From: Styela clava | Lineage: Eukaryota; Chordata; Ascidiacea; Stolidobranchia; Styelidae | Direction: 5' to 3' | Assembly (NCBI RefSeq): GCF_964204865.1 | Contig: NC_135259.1 | Location: 930,001-994,000, forward strand | DNA length: 64,000 nucleotides | In this document: one piece after another, positions 1 through 12,691 of the stretch | Numbering within the stretch: position 1 is the stretch's first letter | Layout of the letters: every line of letters starts with the position of its first letter | Notes under the pieces: generated by a model | The model's input: only the letters and a program-made list of their open reading frames with translations | Told to the model about the DNA's origin: nothing | The model's database searches: none | Position numbers and translations under genes: made by a program

Positions 1-332
1 ATTTGAATAGCAAAGTCTAGCACAGCGATAAAGTATTCAGAAAAGCCCACAGACCTTTTACTACAACTGGCAAAGGCTGAAATTGGACACCACGTCTGAA
101 ACATTTGCATTGACAACGCTGTTTTACGAGTAGAGACATTGCGATGGTTGTTAGCATTTGATCTTCTTGTAAAGATCCTCAGGCCATGGATCACTGAATA
201 ATGCTTACCCGAACAAGCGCGACACATGTTATAAAATTTACACCAAAAGGCAAACTGTCCAAGTTCGAGACAATTGAAACATAAATTTAATTCTAGTGAA
301 AATCTTCTTTTTACGTCATTGGACATGTACAT
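1..332 (-). pseudogene. BEL/Pao gag zinc-knuckle relic (truncated by window edge)
   Basis: Reading the minus strand from 332 gives the same CFNC and CRAC Cys-rich stretches as the longer copy at 5955-6353. They lie at about 285-190 here. This pattern is the nucleic-acid-binding end of a BEL/Pao Gag. The frame runs off the window edge, so its pol side is missing. It is a relic without a usable start or full domain. Confidence 0.7.
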
Positions 333-2072
333 TTAAAGAATGTAAACAATTGCAGAAGCAACTACGTTTTTGTGGATGCTTGAAAGTATGACTTAAAATC
401 GGATATTTTGCGGCTACTGAATTCCTGAATCTTTGCCACATTTACTCATTGCAACTACATAATTACTTACCATCGTACCTAGGCCGTCGACATGTCGTTT
501 GCTACTCCGTCAAGGACGCGAATAGCCGAAGCATATGTGAACCGTCGTCGTCAAGACAACTGTGTACATTATCAAAAAATTTACCAGACTAGTTTGGTTC
601 CAGGTGAACAATCCACGCGTCAACTGCTTCTTGGATTGAACGGTTAAAGTTAATTTTGTAGAAAGCTCGAAAGGATGCAAAAGTCTTCAATTGATACAGT
701 ATGACGTCGTTGCATTACTGTTGAATAACAGCAAATAGTTAAGCTATTTTATAAGTTGCAATATCTGCAGAAAACTGTAGGTATGTTTACAAAACATTGT
801 AACACAAATACTCCATCAGTCAGTCAGTTAGAAGTTCATTTTTCATCAAAATGAACATATAATTAATGCAAACAAAACTAGGAAAAAAACACAAAAAAGG
901 AATTTCATGGTGGAGGGTGACGCGAAAAAAACAATGCTGGTTATCGAGCAGCGATACCTGAGATAAAGGTCTAACTTTGATATAGGTAGAATAGAAAGAA
1001 GTCCATGAAATACAAATGTTTCAATCCAGCACCTTCGTCGACCCAATTAAACAGCCCTACAGAACCCATGAGGTTCGATCGAACCTATGTTAAGAAACAC
1101 TGCTAAAAAACTGAGAATGGTTAATAGATAATCTGAGCTACTCGCATCAGGCAAGGTAGTCATGGAAGCAATATAGCATAGAATCAACCAAGCACAGCGA
1201 TAGCTGTTCAGATGTTTTGAGCATGTGTTCAAATATTCAGTTATTCTAAATGAAATGAAATACTGTTACAAAATTTACAAAACAATCTAAGCAGAAAGCT
1301 AAACTTACATCACCTGTTAACCCTTTGATTTCTGCCAATCTCCTCTTCTCTGAAGATATTTGAGTTGATTTTTATTCTCCATTAATTTTCAAGTAATGTG
1401 GGTAAATGTGCGGACGTTGCCTGTATCGCTTTTTATCTGAATTAAAAGAACAAAATTTAAATGCTTTGTAACATCCATTATGGCGTCATAAAATAGAATG
1501 AGGATGCATTTTAAAACTAATAAAAGCCTAGCCCTGAATAATAAAAAAGTTGATTGTTGTAAACTGCTTGTCTGACTTTGGTCAGACAAAAGGTTACAGA
1601 AATACATTTGTGTAAGCGTGCAGCAGGACTCTCGAATTGCTCATTAAAAAAGAACTGGCGTTTAGTTGCTGTGCTATTGTCACTTTTCCCAACCTTGAAA
1701 TTGCAACATGCAGAAATAAATAATTTACATCCTGGAAATATTGTAATAGAACCGATTCGCACAAAACTGATAATAGCTGTAAACTCGAAATAGGCAGTGG
1801 TATATTTATAACTGTTGCCCACAACTTCAAGAACATACAACTTACATTTGACTAAAGCAACATAACGCTGGTTTACTCATTAATTTCCCTGTAACCAACG
1901 GTTGTGACTTTTCCGGTTTCAAATCGACACCACTGAGAAGTAACTAGGTAGAAGCAGATAGAAAGATGTAGAGTATGCACAAATATTGCATTTGCTAGAG
2001 TCCTGAAGAATCGGCTAATACGAAAGGAAGATTTGAAGATCACATAGCCAGTATTTGAGAAGTCAAAGACAG
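1..2072. repeat. Block B, copy 1 (left-truncated by window edge)
   Basis: Position 1 onward matches 6022 onward at a constant offset of 6021, and matches 43653 onward. The block ends at about 2072, where it joins block A inside a short stretch shared by both block ends (around 2041-2078). The first 330 bases carry a gag relic on the minus strand. The remaining 1.7 kb shows short chance frames only and no domain I recognise. Copies 1 and 2 share variants (for example near 855, 1054 and 1612) that differ from the copy at 43653-45726. Confidence 0.9.
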
Positions 2073-2660
2073 TTAAACTCATATATTTTCTTATCCATCT
2101 ATTTTGTTTCTGTTATCATTCTCTTAGAAGTATTTTGTGGTTATCTTTCGGTATTCACACGTGTCAAGAAATAAGTTTAAATGAGTAGTCTTTCGCTTGT
2201 CTCGAATGTTATATGAGATAAAAATAACACAATGTATACGCTTTTTTTTTCTCGTGATTGCATTGCATACGGCACCGATGCCCTAGCAATAGAATGATGA
2301 CAAATAAGATTAGAAAAGCCGATACTCGCATTCGCTGAATGCCCGTAAAATTAGAATTTTTCACATTATAAAAAATAAGGAACGGGTAGATATAATTGAC
2401 AATCTTTCAAATACATGATATGTGGCTTAAAGTAATTACATTTAATCTCAAACAAACTTTGTGATATATATATATGAAGACGTTGTGGAATTATTACTTG
2501 TCTTAGTAAATTGGATGGAGCAAGATTCGAATCTAAATTTACATGCGTGTCCATAGATTTTCTGGAATCGTATTGAAGATCGATTTCCCTACATCTTTTA
2601 CCGATACAATATTAATTTATGTTTCTACTAATTGCAGCATCCGTTATATAAGATCTACCT

Positions 2661-3505
2661 TAGGGTGGTCCAAGGTTGCGAGGTTGGCGTGACGCAATAA
2701 CTTTTGGCGATGTTTCGCGGGCCGCAGTAGGAGAAAACCCAAAAGTGATAAAACATCGGGAGTTTACCCATTTGCTTCTTGAGAAATATCGTGATATTTT
2801 TGGCGTTTTTCTTCATGTTTGATTTTGTAATGTCCGATAAAATTATATTTTTTCGTGGTAGAAATTACTTGGAAACACACCAGACCCCGTCATTGAACGT
2901 TGTTGGAGAAAGGTAAATACGTTTCCTATTTCTTGTTCATTTATTCTACACTTATTGTATGATGAATTCATATATTTGACTAATTTCATTACTTTTAGGG
3001 TGATTAGGTCTAGTGGTATCGTCAAATAACAACCAAAATATCTGTCTAAGATGAGACTCCGGACCCAGCTAAAAAAAACTGGATTGCGCGGCGCTAAGTC
3101 AGGTCTGCGTTTCGTCATTGCTGTAACATGATCACGTCTCTAAAATTGAGAAGTTACTTAAGGCGAGCTTCATGTACGAAGTTTGGATGGAAGCGCGATT
3201 CATCTCAACAACTTGGTCATGTCTGCACAAGACAATTTATTCTCCTCGTACCGACCACGGGAAGTCATCTCCATCCTGGTAGAGTCTTGACGTTTATAGA
3301 TACAACATTGAAATTCCGTGATTTTATCAAATATCAATCCCGACATCGGGATTAGGAAAAAGGCCAATCACAGTTGGAATAGTTCAGAAATAACTCAGGA
3401 ATATTCTGCCAATAAATACACTTATCTAACAATGGTTTAGTACACGCTAAAATTGTTCTACGGGCGCAAGGAATGTGTTCTAGGGCCGCGGTTCGGACCA
3501 CCCTG
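2661..3505. mobile_element. Non-autonomous hAT element (family hAT-1)
   Basis: The ends are inverted repeats, TAGGGTGGTCCAAGG at the left and the complement of CGGACCACCCTG at the right. The flanks are 8-bp direct repeats ATCTACCT/ATCTACCC (2653-2660 and 3506-3513). An 8-bp target duplication with AGGGTGGTCC-type ends is typical of hAT transposons. No transposase domain is visible inside, so it would depend on an enzyme from elsewhere. The same insertion is at 33209-34052 and 40292-41136. A 231-bp deletion form is at 9419-9649 and 47051-47281. Confidence 0.85.
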
Positions 3506-5131
3506 ATCTACCCTATAAAGCTCGGTACAAGCAGTACTTAATCATATTCATGTAACCACTATCCTGAAATCCCTACTAACATGCATTCTTAAATCATCTT
3601 AGGTTGTTACTGTTCCATCCGAATGTTGGCCAGGGTAAATATTGATATTTTTACGTAAACTGCGAAGGCGCGTCTGACGCACTACACAATGGTATGATTT
3701 GAGTTTGTTGATTAATTAGTATAATTGGTAAATTGGAAGCGCAATAGTTGAATATCTTGTCTCAGTCTATCTCAGTATTCGGTGTGAATCAGTGTTTACA
3801 GGTTCTGTATTGTTGGTAGTACTCGTTATGTATCTGTTCGAAATACCAATTTGTAAATTTACAAATTCTTGTAAGAACTGAGGTTTTCAAGTGTAAGACA
3901 AATATAATTCAGGGCAGTATTACAGTTAAACTAACATAGTAACTACTGCTTTATTATTTTTGTCATAAAACTTGAATTATATTTACATCAGAGCATATTT
4001 CGTTTGGTTGTGTTACTTGTAGAGCCAGGACATAACGTATGTATATACTAAATTAGGTTTTGTATGTGTTTAATCTTTATCGTGCTGATGGATTTGAAAT
4101 ATAGAGAGTTGTGTTTATAGAGAATATATTGAGTTGTCTATCCGTATGAAATATTGAGTTTTCGTTTATTATTTTCAGCCGATGCCATGTTCCTGATTCT
4201 ATTCCAAGTTCCACCGTGTTGACTGTTTTTGTTTTGAACAAACTACACAGATTCTTAGTTGAATTTCATTGGGACATAGCACTTTAAGGCACAAATAATA
4301 TGCTGGAACCCCTTGCTCTCTAATATCAAACACTAGTAACTGGTTCAGAAACAAATCGTTTAGTTCGTGACAGGACTTGTTTATTGGGGGCGCGTTGTCG
4401 AAGATCTCTAACCACTAATAATTAGCTACGAATGTAAATTTTTCTTCTTCTCGGAAACATTTTTAAAATATTGCATTTGAAGAATATCCTAAAGTGAAAA
4501 CCAGAAGAATGAGCATGTGTTCAAGTATTCAAAATTAAATGAAACATTACTAATGTTTCTAGAGGAAGATCAAAAGCTTCCTTCATCATCCTTCCGAAAG
4601 TTACAAAACCATATACACTGAAAGCTAAACTCACATCTTTCATTAAACTTTTGATTTCTGGTTTTCTTCTCGCTAAAGGTATTTTAGTTTTGAGTCGATT
4701 TTCACGCTCCACATATTTAAGAAATATTTCCAAAAGAGCGTTCTTGGCCTGAATCGCTTGTTATCTGAATAAAAGAACACAATTCATAGGTTTTGTTGTA
4801 ATCATCATGCAAAATTTATATCTTAGCAGTTGAAGGTGGTTAAAGACGCTAAAAATGGCAAAATTATGACCGCATAAAGAATATATGTCTAAAAGAAAAC
4901 GAAGTTGAATAAAAAACAGATAAGTTCAGGGCTGCCCAACCCGCGGGCCGCGTTCATAAGCAATGAGTCCATGAGCAAACATTTTTTAAGGTTTAAATTT
5001 TAGTACCGTATTTTATATAGGGCTAAACTATGTTTCGTATTATGGCGTGACATCCAAATGTCGTTTCTTTCAATCACGCGTATAGTAAGTCTTGCGCTCT
5101 GTTGAATATCGATGTCAGTTTTTTTTTCAAT

Positions 5132-5520
5132 TTATTGCAGAACTGCACATTCTGTTTGACAAATTCGAAAACTACTGTGCGATGAAAGAACGGAGCAGAG
5201 AATTATACGCACATGGCTGTTTCCAAGAAGAATCATTATTTGAACAGTTAAAAATTGCAGAATTAATATAATCTTCCAAAAATCGAATATATGAAGCATG
5301 GCTTTTATATTGACGTTTATAGCTGTCGGTCTTTTCTGCAATTGAAAAAGCACCTTGACGCGATTATTTAATAAATCGTTGTTTGTTTTAAGTTGTTTTG
5401 TAAGACTTTGGAATCTTATTCGAGCTGCGTGTTCGTTTAGTGACTTTTCGCAATTTCCATTCATCTCCATAAAACCAAATTCATCAGGACGGTAAAATAA
5501 TTTAATTTTACTGTTCGTGG
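5132..5520 (-). pseudogene. BEL/Pao pol relic, minus strand, internally deleted
   Basis: The minus-strand frame 5470-5132 (112 codons) begins in the segment before the reverse transcriptase of BEL/Pao Pol. A basic helix (AARIRFQSLTKQL, residues 15-27) sits where family members have their run of basic residues before the RT. Comparison with block C shows that about 1.4 kb, holding the RT itself, is missing here: sequence equal to 12870-14305 is absent near 5185. Family placement rests mainly on block C, where the neighbouring domains are clear. Confidence 0.5.
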
Positions 5521-5954
5521 AAAATATTCTCGTCTATTATTAAACGACTCGCTACACGGTAAATTAAACGACGTGACTATAATGGTCACATAAACCACAA
5601 TGCATGAAATTTGAAATTGTCTTATTGTCAATACTTGTACGCAAATTTCCGATCAAGTCCAACCATGAGGAATTTCAATTCGTATTGGTTCATGTTGCGA
5701 TGGGTGCGCTATGGGATTTTATGCCGCGATTAAAATCATAGCTTGATTCGCTTCAATATCGGCCAACGGAATACCCTGCAAGTGAGGCGAGGCATAAATT
5801 GATCTCTTTTAAACATTCTAGCTGAATGTTGTATGCGTGACTCCATCGCAAACACGTTGTTTAATGCCAATATTCTTCATAACCAGATTCCACCTACAAT
5901 TTTACTAACTCTGCTATTTGTGAAACGCCTTTGTTACATAAAGTGTCAATGGTA

Positions 5955-6353
5955 TCACAGGTACGATTTATTTTTATTAGACCAAGTCTTCGTTTCGATT
6001 GATGATGTATATATAATTGAGATTTGAATAGCAAAGTCTAGCACAGCGATAAAGTATTCAGAAAAGCCCACAGACCTTTTACTACAACTGGCAAAGGCTG
6101 AAATTGGACACCACGTCTGAAACATTTGCATTGACAACGCTGTTTTACGAGTAGAGACATTGCGATGGTTGTTAGCATTTGATCTTCTTGTAAAGATCCT
6201 CAGGCCATGGATCACTGAATAATGCTTACCCGAACAAGCGCGACACATGTTATAAAATTTACACCAAAAGGCAAACTGTCCAAGTTCGAGACAATTGAAA
6301 CATAAATTTAATTCTAGTGAAAATCTTCTTTTTACGTCATTGGACATGTACAT
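5955..6353 (-). pseudogene. BEL/Pao gag C-terminal zinc-knuckle relic
   Basis: A 132-codon minus-strand frame with two Cys-rich fingers. The first is C18-x2-C21-x4-Q26-x4-C31, where the usual histidine is glutamine. The second is C37-x2-C40-x3-H44-x4-H49, ending in the SVIH stretch typical of this family. Such paired knuckles close the Gag of BEL/Pao elements and bind the RNA genome. The frame spans the A/B boundary at 6021, showing A and B are parts of one old minus-strand element. The lost histidine and the downstream stops mark it as dead. Confidence 0.75.
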
Positions 6354-8096
6354 TTAAAGAATGTAAACAATTGCAGAAGCAACTACGTTTTTGTGGATGC
6401 TTGAAAGTATGACTTAAAATCGGATATTTTGCGGCTACTGAATTCCTGAATCTTTGCCACATTTACTCATTGCAACTACATAATTACTTACCATCGTACC
6501 TAGGCCGTCGACATGTCGTTTGCTACTCCGTCAAGGACGCGAATAGCCGAAGCATATGTGAACCGTCGTCGTCAAGACAACTGTGTACATTATCAAAAAA
6601 TTTACCAGACTAGTTTGGTTCCAGGTGAACAATCCACGCGTCAACTGCTTCTTGGATTGAACGGTTAAAGTTAATTTTGTAGAAAGCTCGAAAGGATGCA
6701 AAAGTCTTCAATTGATACAGTATGACGTCGTTGCATTACTGTTGAATAACAGCAAATAGTTAAGCTATTTTATAAGTTGCAATATCTGCAGAAAACTGTA
6801 GGTATGTTTACAAAACATTGTAACACAAATACTCCATCAGTCAGTCAGTTAGAAGTTCATTTTTCATCAAAATGAACATATAATTAATGCAAACAAAACT
6901 AGGAAAAAAACACAAAAAAGGAATTTCATGGTGGAGGGTGACGCGAAAAAAACAATGCTGGTTATCGAGCAGCGATACCTGAGATAAAGGTCTAACTTTG
7001 ATATAGGTAGAATAGAAAGAAGTCCATGAAATACAAATGTTTCAATCCAGCACCTTCGTCGACCCAATTAAACAGCCCTACAGAACCCATGAGGTTCGAT
7101 CGAACCTATGTTAAGAAACACTGCTAAAAAACTGAGAATGGTTAATAGATAATCTGAGCTACTCGCATCAGGCAAGGTAGTCATGGAAGCAATATAGCAT
7201 AGAATCAACCAAGCACAGCGATAGCTGTTCAGATGTTTTGAGCATGTGTTCAAATATTCAGTTATTCTAAATGAAATGAAATACTGTTACAAAATTTACA
7301 AAACAATCTAAGCAGAAAGCTAAACTTACATCACCTGTTAACCCTTTGATTTCTGCCAATCTCCTCTTCTCTGAAGATATTTGAGTTGATTTTTATTCTC
7401 CATTAATTTTCAAGTAATGTGGGTAAATGTGCGGACGTTGCCTGTATCGCTTTTTATCTGAATTAAAAGAACAAAATTTAAATGCTTTGTAACATCCATT
7501 ATGGCGTCATAAAATAGAATGAGGATGCATTTTAAAACTAATAAAAGCCTAGCCCTGAATAATAAAAAAGTTGATTGTTGTAAACTGCTTGTCTGACTTT
7601 GGTCAGACAAAAGGTTACAGAAATACATTTGTGTAAGCGTGCAGCAGGACTCTCGAATTGCTCATTAAAAAAGAACTGGCGTTTAGTTGCTGTGCTATTG
7701 TCACTTTTCCCAACCTTGAAATTGCAACATGCAGAAATAAATAATTTACATCCTGGAAATATTGTAATAGAACCGATTCGCACAAAACTGATAATAGCTG
7801 TAAACTCGAAATAGGCAGTGGTATATTTATAACTGTTGCCCACAACTTCAAGAACATACAACTTACATTTGACTAAAGCAACATAACGCTGGTTTACTCA
7901 TTAATTTCCCTGTAACCAACGGTTGTGACTTTTCCGGTTTCAAATCGACACCACTGAGAAGTAACTAGGTAGAAGCAGATAGAAAGATGTAGAGTATGCA
8001 CAAATATTGCATTTGCTAGAGTCCTGAAGAATCGGCTAATACGAAAGGAAGATTTGAAGATCACATAGCCAGTATTTGAGAAGTCACAGAAAGCTG
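6022..8096. repeat. Block B, copy 2
   Basis: Repeats 1-2072 with very few differences. At 8097 it continues into plus-strand BEL integrase relics instead of block A. Between about 6360 and 8040 I see no domain; frames of 60-107 codons occur on both strands over the same bases without family signatures, so I treat them as chance. The end (8060-8185) is related to the start of block A (39655-39810), giving a diverged direct repeat around the minus-strand BEL relic. Confidence 0.88.
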
Positions 8097-8149
8097 AACT
8101 CACATTATTTATTATCCCCACATTTTGTTGCTATTATCATTCTCGTTGA

Positions 8150-8540
8150 AGGAATTTCTTGGAATCCACACGCGTCAAAAAATAAAGTCCACTCACACCA
8201 CCGTGCGACGATCCGAAAGACTTGAATGCCCTTTTCTCCAAACTCAATTTTGATAAATAGATTAGAACCGTCTTTGCCACCTGATTTGTTCTTCAAGCAC
8301 ATGAATACAGAAGAGGAATACAGACATGTTCAATGATTACATGATTTATTTTGTCATCGCTTGACAAACGAATATCTTCCCCAATTACAGTGCCGACTCA
8401 AGATTCAACGCAACTTTGAAGTTGGAGATCTTGTCACCCTGATGATCAAGGAGTGAAAAGTGAAAGTGTGCATATCCAATTCTACTTATATGCGCGACAT
8501 AATGAAGCTCTGTCTACGCTTTTTGAATACATTTACGCAC
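8150..8540 (+). pseudogene. Old BEL/Pao integrase C-terminal relic (plus strand)
   Basis: Plus-strand translation in shifting frames gives a DDP-rich stretch near 8198, then an RTVFAT-like region, then a basic tail near 8460-8510. This is the same order as the integrase C-terminal part at 28070-28478 and the better preserved relic at 29551-30085. Stops and frameshifts are frequent. It belongs to an element older than Pao-1 on the same strand. Minus-strand frame 8302-8105 over these bases is a shadow. Confidence 0.6.
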
Positions 8541-8877
8541 AAAATACACACTACATAAATAGCATCCACACTACACATACACAGTCACACATACATTCTC
8601 ACTATGGGAATATTAGGTGTATAATTCGAATTATATTTGAGTGGGGGCTAGTTTTTGGTTCTATACTTTTTGAATTTCTTGCATTGGCAATTTGCTTATC
8701 TTCATTGGTTTTGTTACTGTATTTATTTCATCAATTGTTTTTGGAAGTTGAGCAAACATTTTTTTTTTTTTGAAAATCATTTCCCTATGTTATCCAAAAA
8801 ACAGTTCATAAAATTACCGGGGCCGGTATGTACTGTACGAAATGTTTGATTTTATGATTTTAGTGTGAAAGGGAGGT
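8541..8877 (+). other. 3' untranslated tail and LTR start of the old plus-strand BEL element
   Basis: The stretch is rich in CACAC/ATACAC and ends in ACCGGGGCCGGTA followed by TGTACTGTACGAAATG at 8829. The same GGCC-GGTA-TGTA junction precedes the LTRs at 28750, 31881 and 38965. I read 8829 as the first base of an old LTR that is broken off within 50 bases. Frames at 8453-8773 and 8655-8849 cross this non-coding tail and are unlikely to be genes. Confidence 0.5.
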
Positions 8878-9418
8878 TTGAAGATCATAGTGCCATTATT
8901 TGACAAGTCAAAGAACGCTAAATTTACATATTTTATTATCCACATATTTTGTTGCTGTTATCATTCTCTTAGAAGTCTTTTGTGGTTATCTCTTGGTATC
9001 CACACGTGTCAAGAAATAAGGTTAAATGAGTGGTCTTTCGCGTGTCCCGAATGTTACCTAGGATAGAAAAAAAGTTTACTCTCGTTCACTGAATGCCTGT
9101 ACAAATGGAATTTTTTCGCACTATAAAAGAAAAATAAGGGACAGGGAGATATGATTGGCAATCTTCCAAATACATGTTATGTGGCTTAAAGTAATTACAT
9201 TTAATCCTAAACCAACTCTGTGATATATGAATACGTTGTGAAATTACTACTTGTCTTAGCGATTGGGATAGAGCGAGCTTTGAATCTAAATTTTTATATG
9301 TGTGGAATCCACAGATTTTCTGGAATCGTATTGAAAATCGATTTCCCTACATGTTTTATCGAGGTTTCATTCATTTTTGTTTCTACTAATTGCAGAATTC
9401 GTTATATAAGATCTACCC

Positions 9419-9649
9419 TAGGGTGGTCCAAGGTTGCCGGGACGCGCAAATTTTTGACGATGTCTTACGGGCCGCAGTAGGAGAAAACACAAAAGTGATA
9501 AAACAATGCGAGTTTACCCATTTGCTTCTTAAGAAATATCGTGGTATTTTTGGTATCTTTCCTCATATCTACCAATGGTTTAGTACACGCTGAAATTTTT
9601 CTGCGGGGCGCAGGGAATGTGTGCTCGGGCCGCGGTTTGGTCCACCCTG
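9419..9649. mobile_element. hAT-1 deletion derivative (231 bp)
   Basis: Same ends and target site as the 845-bp element at 2661, with direct repeats ATCTACCC/ATTTACCC (9411-9418, 9650-9657). About 600 internal bases are missing. Because the insertion site is shared with block A, the insertion predates the split of A and C, and the deletion came later in the C lineage. Confidence 0.8.
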
Positions 9650-10038
9650 ATTTACCCTATAAATTATAGGCTGTTACTGTTCCATCGGAATGTTGGCCAG
9701 GGCAAATTTTGACGTCTTTAGGTAAACAACGAAGGCGCGTCAGACGTACTACACAATGGTATGTTGTGAGTCTCTCGATTTATTAAGATAATCAGTAAAT
9801 TGGAACCGCAATGGTTGGATGTCTTGTCTCAGTCTAGCTCAGTATTCGGTGTGAATCAGTGTTTACAGGTTCTGTATTGTTGGTAGTACTCGTTATGTAT
9901 CTGTTGGAAATAACAATAAGAATTGAGGTTCTCAAGTGTAATATAAATATAGTTTGTGGCAGTATTACTGTCAAATTAGCACAATGACTACTGCTTTAAT
10001 ATTATAGTCATTAAAATTGGATTTTAGTTACTTTAGAG

Positions 10039-10866
10039 CAGGGTCGTCCAACCCGTGGCCCGCGGTAGCATTTAGGAAGTCCCGTGCTGTATTTTCCAGA
10101 ATTGAATAAAAAATATTGAGTGAAGATGTGATACAAACGATTCTTTTATTTTCCTAAAATGCGCTCTGCCAGCTCTTTCAAACGTGCCATGAGTGTCATT
10201 TTGAATCGAAACCAACTGGGAGGAGATATCGATACATAAAGGTGCCATAGTCGCTTACACTCTTGGTCTTTTACTACTCTATATGATGATATGGCAAAAC
10301 AATCTAAGGAATGTATATTATGTATTGTTTGGGTTGTCAATGTTTTACGTCCAGAAATAAAAGAGGTTTTTGCAAAAATAGCCTGTCAAGACAGACCATA
10401 ACTCGTCATGTTGAAGAGCCTGGGAAATCTATAGCGGAAACTTTAATTGCAAAAGCGGGAAAATTTTCATCGTATTCCTTGGCGCTTGGCAAAAGCACTG
10501 ACATCAAGTTTCCTGCTCAGTTGACAACTTGGCGATCTTCTTGCGGGGAGTTAATGATGATTTTAAATTACCAAAGAGCTCGCAGTCATTGTCCCTATTA
10601 AGCCACGACTGGAGGCATTGATTTGTTGGGAGCTATGATAAAAATGATCAAGCATCTTCGCTTGCCTTTGGCGAAACTTTCGGGAATAACCACTGATGGC
10701 GCCCCATCAATGGTTGGGAAACAACAGTTTCATTATTCTAATAATTGTGAAAGTTTGGTGTGAGTGTATTGTTTGTTTGTTCATTAACCTGTAGTTTGCG
10801 TAAACCAGAACATAACTACCATGGAACTACATGTGGCCCTTTGACGAAAAAGGTTGGCCAACCCTG
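10039..10866 (+). mobile_element. hAT element (family hAT-2) with transposase remnant
   Basis: The ends are CAGGGTCGTCCAACC and the complement of GGTTGGCCAACCCTG. The flanks are a perfect 8-bp target duplication CTTTAGAG (10031-10038, 10867-10874). At the matching place in block A (about 3990) there is no insertion, so A gives an empty site. At 828 bp it is far shorter than an autonomous hAT of 2.5-4 kb. An internal transposase fragment lies on the plus strand. Confidence 0.93.
10311..10740 (+). pseudogene. hAT transposase fragment (GTF2IRD2/ZBED-like)
   Basis: The frame from 10311 reads a stretch ending in SLSRQTITRHVEE, followed by YSLALGKSTDIKFPAQL. This resembles the family pattern of an SLA-x-DESTD motif, which contains a catalytic acidic residue. 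Here the usual D-E before S-T-D reads G-K. After a stop at 10601 and a frameshift, a second block near 10680-10715 reads GITTDGAPSMVGK, another conserved hAT landmark. The N-terminal zinc finger and the C-terminal dimerisation region are absent. It is a core fragment only and certainly inactive. Confidence 0.8.
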
Positions 10867-11879
10867 CTTTAGAGAATATTTCATTTGATTGTGTTACTTA
10901 GAAAGTCGAAACATTGGGTATATATATACTGTTAAATTTTGTATGTTTTTAATCTATATCGCGCTGATTGATTTAAAAATTAGAGAGTTGTGATATTATG
11001 ATATTGCAAAATTGTCTTGCCGTATGGAATATTTAGTTTATGTTCATTGTTTTCAGCAGATGCCATGTTCCTGATTCTATTCCAAGTTCCATCGTGTTGA
11101 CTGTTCTGAACAAAACTACACCGATTCTAAGATGAATTTCATTAAGGCACAGGCAATATGCACTTTGCTCTCTAATATCAAACACTGGTAACTGATTCAG
11201 AAACGAATCGTTAACTTCGTGACAGGACTTGTTGTTTATTGTGGCGCGTTGTCAAAGATCCCCAACTAATAATGATCAGCTACGAATGAAAATTTTCCTT
11301 TTTCTTTTGAATAGTCGGAAACATTTCTAGAATATTGAATCTGAAGAATATACTAACGTGCAAAACAGAAGAATGAGCAAGTGTTCAAGTATTCCAAATG
11401 AAATGAAACATTACTAATGTTTCTAGAGAAGGATCAAAAGCTTCCTTCATCACCCTTACGAAAGTCTACACAGAAAGCTAAACTCACATCTTCCATTAAC
11501 CTTTTAATTTCTGGTTTTCTTTTCTCTAAACTAAAGGTATTTGAGTTTCGTGTCAATTTCTCATGCTCCACATTTTAAGGAATGTTTGTAAATGAGCGTG
11601 AATCGCTTGTTATCTGAATAAAAGAACACAATTCATGTTTTGTTAGAATCATTATGACGTCATACCAAACCTATGTCTCAGCAAACGCTAAAAATTGCGA
11701 AATTATAACCGCATATAGAATATATCTAAAAGAAAACGAAGAGGAATAAAAAAACATAGTTTGGGCTGTCCAACTAACGCCCCATGCACGGGCCGCGTTC
11801 AGCCCGCACTTAAATGAGTTCATAAGCCAACATTTTTAAATGTTTAAATTTTAGTACCGTATTTTATATAGGCTAAACT

Positions 11880-12691
11880 TTAGCGGTTCCCAAACTATGG
11901 GTCGCGAACCACTGGTGGGTCGCAAAAGGAATCTTAGTTGGTCGTGAAAAGATGTAGAGAGCTTTGGTTAATTATACTGGTTATTAGGATCGGTGGCGAC
12001 TCGAATACGTAAATCTTCAAAAAAACAAAATAAATTAAATTGAATTTAAATTCGAATCTGTGATTGGTTCTTTTTTACGATCTTCTCAAAGAAACAAAAA
12101 TTTGCTACACAAAGAATGACCATGTGGCTTTTTTACGTGTAGCAGTTTTGTACACTGTACAGCACTTCTTACCGTGTTTCCCCGAAATTTAGACAGGATA
12201 TAGATTTATTTCTTTTGAAGAATAACACTATGGTTTTTTTTGGAATAGGTCTTTTGTGTTCATTTATCAAAAATAAAATTACATTGTAGTAAATCACAAG
12301 ATTTTTTACTAAATATTATATAAAAACCGACATCCATAGTTTCTATTTGTATTTTCTATACAAAAATCAAGTGACAAATATCATATTTGTGATATCACAC
12401 CATCTTTAATAGTGGTGTGATCTTCACCTTACTTCAGGTTAATGAACCTTTCTTCTTCCACACATTTTAAATTTATATTAAGGGTAGGGTCATTCTGAAA
12501 TCATTTTAAAAATTCAAATTATTATCTTATTTTCCGGCCAGGTCTTCATTTCGAGGAAACACGGTAGTTTTGCGATGATTAGCCATTGCTGTGTTCTGTT
12601 AAATTAAAATTAAATTAAAGTTAAGTGGGTCGCCATAAGCTTTGGTAATAAATAGTGGGTCCCAACTCTAAAAAGTTTGGGAACCACTTCC
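11880..12691. mobile_element. Non-autonomous hAT element (family hAT-3)
   Basis: Ends TTAGCGGTTCCCAAAC and the complement of GTTTGGGAACCACTTCC form imperfect inverted repeats. The flanks are GCTAAACT/GCTAAAGT (11872-11879, 12692-12699), an 8-bp duplication with one mismatch. Block A near 5028 shows the uninterrupted site. The inside is AT-rich with no coding signal. In the second copy (49512-52502) this element is itself split by a 2.17-kb hAT. Confidence 0.85.

Larger units (their letters stand above)
2073..6021. repeat. Block A, copy 1
   Basis: A 3.95-kb repeat also present at 39690-43652 (near identical) and 32580-37341 (more diverged and interrupted by a hAT). Its content in order: an LTR-like direct repeat (2041-2190), a non-autonomous hAT (2661-3505), about 1.6 kb with nothing recognisable (3514-5100), then a minus-strand BEL/Pao pol relic. 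A short AT microsatellite lies at 2463-2475. Block C is a diverged version of the same sequence. Confidence 0.88.

Noticed and set aside
1389..1840. Overlapping frames of 72-107 codons on both strands, repeated three times in the window
   Set aside because: They are repeated because block B is repeated. Overlap on both strands, low complexity and lack of any domain signature argue against a gene.
1911..1935. GGTTTCAAATC as a tRNA/SINE B box
   Set aside because: The match to the B-box consensus is poor and no A box or cloverleaf can be built around it.
8453..8849. Hydrophobic frame (also 46083-46481) as a small membrane protein
   Set aside because: It lies in the T-rich untranslated tail before an LTR, and the frame changes with a T-run indel between the copies.
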